From: Thalassiosira profunda
Taxonomy: Eukaryota; Bacillariophyta; Thalassiosirophyceae; Thalassiosirales; Thalassiosiraceae
Length of the DNA stretch: 11,551 bases
Reading direction: 5' to 3'
NCBI GenBank assembly: GCA_036939355.1
Contig: JALLAP010000603.1
Coordinates: forward strand, 1 to 11,551
Shown: one piece after another, positions 8,129 through 11,551 of the stretch
How the letters are laid out: each line of letters begins with the position of its first letter
How positions within the stretch are numbered: position 1 is the first letter of the stretch
Program-made: the position numbers and the translations under genes
The notes under the pieces: model-generated
Seen by the model: only the letters and a program-made list of their open reading frames with translations
Told to the model about the DNA's origin: nothing
Database searches by the model: none

Positions 8129-8310
8129 CGTGTGAGGGGGGCGAGAATTCGCCTCCGCGTGTCCCCTTTGGAAGCGAGAAAAGCAAGCAGGTTGAAGGTT
8201 CTGGAACAGAGGACTTAGCAAAAGTTATTAGAAAAAATCGAATCGATTTGATTTCAAAACTTTAAAATGTTACTCAACAAAACACACTCTCTGGACTGCA
8301 AGCCAAAGAG
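8129..8310. promoter_or_regulatory. Divergent promoter shared by the chromatin gene and the Spo11-like gene
   Basis: Only 182 bp separate the two outward-facing start codons. The half nearest the Spo11-like gene (8218-8280) is A+T-rich and contains TTTCAAAAC at 8253-8261. The same 9-mer occurs twice in the other divergent promoter of this window (1211-1219 and 1255-1263). A three-unit heat-shock-type element lies at 8194-8206. The promoter role is inferred from layout and composition. Confidence 0.6.
8194..8206. promoter_or_regulatory. Perfect three-unit heat-shock-element-like sequence (GAAnnTTCnnGAA)
   Basis: The sequence GAAGGTTCTGGAA matches three alternating nGAAn units with exact spacing, the canonical site for trimeric HSF. 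It lies 66 bp upstream of the chromatin gene start and 104 bp upstream of the Spo11-like gene start. Assuming equal base frequencies, a match in either orientation is expected about 0.09 times in a window this size and about 0.001 times in this promoter. It could still be chance, and binding by HSF is not shown. Confidence 0.4.
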
Positions 8311-9630
8311 ATGGCTGCGAATGTGACCGAGCAGCGACACAACAATGGCCGCGCGTCGAATCCGCTCGACGCCGCGTTGGGAGCAGCCGTGCAGGTGCAA
8401 TTGGACGACACCGATGAAGGTAAAACTACACTTTTAGTTTGAGAGTTGGCTCTCGGTTTTGCATTCACCTCTCCTCTTCCGCCCCTCTCCAACCCCAGCT
8501 CACGACGGCTTGCGGATCAACTTCGGAAACGGATTCACCACTGCCGATGCCATTTTGACAATCGAAACGTTCTATCTTCGCATCTGGGCCGCCTGGGCCG
8601 CCTTCCAACAGCTGGCCAACTTCCCTGCCGTACCTCACGTCGACATCATTGTAAATGGCAACTCGACCCGGATCACACGACTGAATGCATCTCTCTTCGT
8701 TAGGGCGGCGCTCCTCCTAGATCCCGTGATCAATCACCTCCAGGCTGGGATCCATATTTTGAGGAGAGGCCTCTTTTACTACTACTGCCATCAGCTCGGC
8801 AAGAAAGCTGGCTGCAATTTTTCGTCGGACCGAGTTTGAACCTTCCCATCCGTTCATTGGGCATTCGAGATGAGATGAACACGTGGGTTTATGGCGACGC
8901 ACAGCTTTCCATCGAGCACGCTGATGGACAATCCAACAACCACATCGATTTGGCGAGCGAGATTTCCGGCAAGCTGCTCGGTGACCAGGTCATTTGCGCC
9001 GATCTGCAGCTGTGCGGCGTCGTCAAAGTGACTGTCCGCTCCAAGCCTGGACACTCGATCAAGCGTATCATAGTCGTCGAGAAGTATTGCGTGTTCTCTC
9101 AGATGATTGAAGCGGAATGGCCCAAGCAGATGGAGGCACTGCTCTTATGCCCCAAGGGCTTCCCATCCAAGAACGACAAAGCTTGGATGTGGTTCCTTCG
9201 AACCTCTCTTGGCGTCCCGGAAGATTGCTGCGTTGTTGTTCATGACTACAACCCTCACGGATTCGCACTTGGCAACTGCTTCCAGCTCAATCAGTTCGCG
9301 GGCTACGAGAAGTACACGACGCGCTTGCGGGTTGCTGGGTTGTTTGACGCCATCCTCGTCAATTTTGCAGATGTTGTCAGCCAAGTCGAGGGAAGCCAGG
9401 ACCACGCCCTCACCGTGGCCGACGAAGACATGCTCGTCAACCTGCTCAAGCCCGAGACCAAGTTTTACGAGGAACAGGCTCAGGGGGACGACAGATTTGT
9501 GGAGCTCCACGCGATGATTGAGAACGACTTCAAGCTCGACCTCGATGCAATCATCTGCCACGAGAAGTACGGAATCAAGTACCTCCTCGGGGTCCTCGAG
9601 CATGTCATCAAAGGCGGCCATTTTTTGTAG
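8311..9630 (+). CDS. Spo11 / topoisomerase VI A-subunit family protein (one intron plus one unresolved frame change)
   Basis: Exon 1 is 8311-8419 and intron 8420-8498 has donor GTAAAA and acceptor CCCCAG. Exon 2 continues to a TGA at 8837-8839 in its first frame. The family match resumes in another frame from about 8812 to the TAG at 9628-9630, so about 413 residues in all, normal for Spo11. The 5Y-CAP/winged-helix part shows LRRGLFYYYCHQLG; the first Tyr after Leu-Phe (codon 8777-8779) is the likely DNA-cleaving tyrosine, like the Tyr of R-D-I-[FY]-Y in the family. Then come LPIRSLGI, the Toprim glutamate in IIVVEKYCVF (codon 9079-9081), CPKGFPSKNDKAW, and DYNPHGF (9244-9261), matching DxDPxG except that the second Asp is Asn. 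Spo11 proteins make meiotic double-strand breaks; TopoVI A acts with a B subunit. Sequence is divergent, so I cannot choose between Spo11-1/-2/-3-type paralogues. The frame change may be an indel, an assembly error or an unrecognised splice. Confidence 0.8.
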
Positions 9631-10195
9631 AGAATCACCGACGTAGTTTCCACAGTCAGCCTACAAATTGCCTATTGCTTGCCCCGCCTTTTGTTGTTGC
9701 GTCTTCCAGTCGATGATTGTTGCATCACATCACTGCCGGAACCAGAGTTGTTTGGAGGCCCCTCGCCTTCTCGACGATCGACGTGTTCGAGACGATCCAC
9801 GAGAGCACAAAGCGCCTCGTCTTGTCGTTCGTCAAGCGTGGCTGTTGGATTGTGGCGCCAGTGAAGTTTGGACGGTGGACGACGTCGCTTCCTCGCCTCT
9901 CATGCATGGTCTTGCGCGCGGCTGAGAGAAGCCATCGAGCAAGAGCGCGCGTGGGGTGCGCGTGGAATCGCCGCTCGGCGTGTTCTCGAAACAACAGGCG
10001 TCGATTGTGTGCGCACGAAGAAGGGCGCAGGCGATGGTGGGAGGAAGCGGAAGAATCCTGCCACGCCGACGGGAAGACGGCCACGTGAGGCGACGCCGCC
10101 ACGACCTCTGACGGCCCCGACGCTGCGACGGCGACCCCTGGCCTCCAGCCGCGAAGAGGAGGGCGGCGAGGCGCAGGAGGAGGAGGATCGGGGCC
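9631..10195. other. Unassigned interval with coding-like fragments, possible gene remnant
   Basis: The interval begins with the 3' end of the Spo11-like gene. An acceptor-like pyrimidine tract ends at 9709. From 9717 to about 9900 one plus-strand frame has G/C-ending codons like neighbouring genes and reads like protein (VFETIHESTKRLVLSFV, KRGCWIVAPVKFG). It has no ATG, and an in-frame TGA at 9714-9716 blocks extension. From about 9900 to 10195 a second plus-strand frame is open and reads as charged, then Arg/Pro-rich sequence. I found no splice pair that joins the two in frame; a donor at 9861 with acceptors at 9926, 9928 or 9931 fails on phase. It could be a decayed gene, a gene with an indel, or non-coding G+C-rich DNA. 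Confidence 0.35.
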
Positions 10196-10494
10196 ATGAG
10201 GGGAGGCGGCGAGCGAGTCAAGAACAAGAAAAAGTGAGCCCGCCTCGTTCCTGTGCAAAAAGAGAGTAGAGCTCTTTATGTCACTGGGAGGTCACGCAGT
10301 CACGGTGCTGTAACGGGGCTGAATTTATGCGAGTATCTCCGTCCATCCCTCCATCCCTCTCATTTCCTTTCTCGTCATTCAGTTTTTTACTCTCGATCTC
10401 ACCTGCTCGGAGAACAGGATCGACGTTAGTACGAAGCCATTGCGACGAAGCCATTGCGACGAGGCCATCGTGGGACAAAGGAGCCGAGGAAGAT
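10196..10494 (+). other. Candidate spliced 5' leader or first exon of the downstream gene
   Basis: An ATG at 10196 is followed after 38 nt by a good donor (AAAAA|GTGAGC at 10234). A 30-nt pyrimidine-rich tract ends in an acceptor at 10381-10382 (CATTCAG). Removing 10234-10382 (149 nt) joins the small exon in frame to the gene starting at 10495 and would make a 332-residue protein. Alternatives are an unspliced start at 10327 or a non-coding leader with translation from 10495. The 14-bp tandem repeat within it argues for non-coding. Confidence 0.35.
10431..10472 (+). repeat. 14-bp tandem repeat, three units
   Basis: The unit ACGAAGCCATTGCG occurs at 10431-10444 and again exactly at 10445-10458. 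A third, diverged unit (11 of 14 matches) follows at 10459-10472. The period is not a multiple of three, so gain or loss of a unit would shift any frame read through it. Confidence 0.7.
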
Positions 10495-11343
10495 ATGCAC
10501 AAGGAATTGATAGCATACATCAAACTGCTTCAGGGGAAACCGGGGGATAAGAAGGAAAAGGGGGCCAACTTGGTCCGCTCGATCAACGATGCGCTCGATC
10601 TGGAGTTCAACGCCAACCCCAATGTGGCAGACGACGTGATATCCTACTACAAGTCCCGCCCCGAACTGAAGCAATTCACACTGACCGCAGAATTGCATCG
10701 CATGGGATATGAGTTGACGGTGGCAGACGACGAAACGGGGAAGGATGTAAAGATTGTGGAGACCGACGATATTCGGGCCTACTTTGAATCGTTGAGCGGA
10801 GAGGACGAGGAGATCGACATCATTGTTCGGGCGGCCAACCAGTCGTTGCTGGCCGATCCATTGGCCATCCTTACTGGCGAGGGCGATGGCAAGCTGGTGC
10901 ATTCTGGCAGCTTTCATTCAATTGTGTTTGCCACGGACTGTCTCTTCAAGATTGATTTACGACGAGAAGGAGAGCGTCGAATCAAGGTGCAGTGCGAGCT
11001 TGCGATCTGCGTCCCATCAGGCTTGGAATCAACGGAACACGAGGAGAGCGATGGGAAGGACGAAAGGACCGGCGCCACCCTGGAACTGGCGCGGGCCAAC
11101 CTTGTCATTCAATTCTCCCCGTCGCCTACTTCCACTCCGTCGGGCCCGCTTGCGAAGTACACTTTGATCGATGTCAAGCCCACAATCGTCAGCTACGAGG
11201 AGGGCAGCGACAATGCGCGGGCACTGCAAGCGGCGGCAACGGCCTTGGTCCGCGACCGGCAGAGTCAGATTTATAGCGTGGGCATGCCACGCCCGAAAAA
11301 GAGCGTCCGGAGTCGTCTCTTCTCCAGCTCCTTCCAGAGGTAA
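10495..11343 (+). CDS. Conserved-looking protein of unknown function (282 aa from this start)
   Basis: The frame is open from 10327 to the TAA at 11341-11343. I use the ATG at 10495 (G at -3) because the upstream part is pyrimidine-run and tandem-repeat sequence. The N-terminal ~60 residues are helical and charged (MHKELIAYIKLLQGKP, NLVRSINDALDLEFN). A mixed α/β core follows with AELHRMGYELTVADDETG and a β-rich stretch (SFHSIVFATDCLFKIDL, KVQCELAICVP). Near the C-terminus are ARANLVIQFSPS and YTLIDVKPTIVSYEEG, and the tail is basic (RPKKSVRSRLFSSSFQR). There is no membrane segment and no catalytic motif that I recognise. Composition and codon use match the neighbours. It is convergent with the partial gene at the right edge; only 59 bp separate the stop codons. 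A longer, spliced N-terminus from 10196 is possible. Confidence 0.65.
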   Translation: MHKELIAYIKLLQGKPGDKKEKGANLVRSINDALDLEFNANPNVADDVISYYKSRPELKQFTLTAELHRMGYELTVADDETGKDVKIVETDDIRAYFESLSGEDEEIDIIVRAANQSLLADPLAILTGEGDGKLVHSGSFHSIVFATDCLFKIDLRREGERRIKVQCELAICVPSGLESTEHEESDGKDERTGATLELARANLVIQFSPSPTSTPSGPLAKYTLIDVKPTIVSYEEGSDNARALQAAATALVRDRQSQIYSVGMPRPKKSVRSRLFSSSFQR

Positions 11344-11402
11344 ATGTGCCATAGGCAACACACTCAAAGTTGCACAACTACTCGATACTTTCCTACCCCC
11401 GA

Positions 11403-11551
11403 TTACATTATGCGACATTCTTCGTCTGCATCTCCAGACCCGGCACTTCCCTGGCCGAAAGCAGCGCCAAGTGCAGCACCAAGAGCCCTGTCGCCCCCTC
11501 CCGCGACAGCTGACATCAGACCCAGCACCTCACTGCCCCTGACGGATGCAT
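11403..11551 (-). CDS. Possible C-terminus of a minus-strand gene, partial at right edge
   Basis: From the window edge a minus-strand frame gives 48 residues ending at the TAA at 11403-11405. It is Gly/Ala-rich with a repeated ALGAA/ALGAAF pattern, then an acidic tail ending in ECRIM. The other two minus-strand frames close within about 35 nt of the edge. The layout, convergent and close to the previous stop, fits the gene packing in this window. Function is unknown, and a chance open frame of this length is quite possible. Confidence 0.35.
   Translation of the reverse strand, partial: ASVRGSEVLGLMSAVAGGGDRALGAALGAAFGQGSAGSGDADEECRIM

Noticed and set aside
8129..8221. Extension of the chromatin protein upstream to a TTG at 8221
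   Set aside because: The frame is open, but TTG is not a usual eukaryotic start. The stretch lies in the promoter and contains the heat-shock-type element. The first ATG at 8128 is preferred.
8824..8834. An 11-nt GT...AG stretch whose removal would fix the Spo11-like frame
   Set aside because: It is far shorter than any other intron here (79-326 nt) and below plausible spliceosomal size. A one-base indel is the simpler explanation.
9725..10258. Minus-strand open frame of 177 codons
   Set aside because: It starts at a TTG, is Ala/Arg/Pro-rich without motifs, and overlaps the more gene-like plus-strand frames. I could not support it.

Overview
This window looks like nuclear DNA of a compact, fairly G+C-rich unicellular eukaryote. 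The evidence is short spliceosomal introns (about 79-326 nt, GTRAGN-type donors, pyrimidine-rich acceptors), a mitochondrial ATP synthase subunit-like protein, a chromatin protein with HMG boxes and Myb/SANT-like domains, and a Spo11/topoisomerase VI A homologue. I see no bacterial operon signals, no tRNA or rRNA gene, no CRISPR array and no recognisable transposon. The sequence does not fix the lineage; a protist or alga is an inference.

Layout from left to right. A minus-strand coiled-coil gene runs off the left edge (1-1115). It is divergent from a three-exon plus-strand gene for a 79-residue ATP synthase subunit f-like protein (1370-2031), with a 254-bp A+T-rich promoter between them. After about 620 bp of non-coding DNA comes a two-exon plus-strand coiled-coil gene (2654-3952). 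Its stop codon directly abuts the stop codon of a large intronless minus-strand gene (3953-8128, 1391 aa). That protein combines Tudor/PWWP-like segments, an Asp/Tyr tract, two HMG boxes, an MBD-like domain and two Myb/SANT-like domains. A 182-bp divergent promoter, with a three-unit heat-shock-type element and an A+T-rich block, separates it from a Spo11-like gene (8311-9630). The Spo11-like gene needs one intron and one further frame adjustment near 8790-8836. Next is about 560 bp with coding-looking fragments that I cannot join into a gene. An unrecognised plus-strand gene follows (core 10495-11343), and the C-terminus of a convergent minus-strand gene enters from the right edge (11403-11551).

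The most notable region is the pair sharing the 8129-8310 promoter: a multi-domain chromatin/DNA-binding protein beside a Spo11-family protein. The Spo11-like protein keeps the catalytic tyrosine and the Toprim glutamate and first aspartate, but has Asn where the family usually has the second Asp. Joint regulation of the pair, for example in a sexual or stress programme, is inference only. The overall arrangement is of tightly packed genes with divergent shared promoters and touching or near-touching convergent 3' ends.
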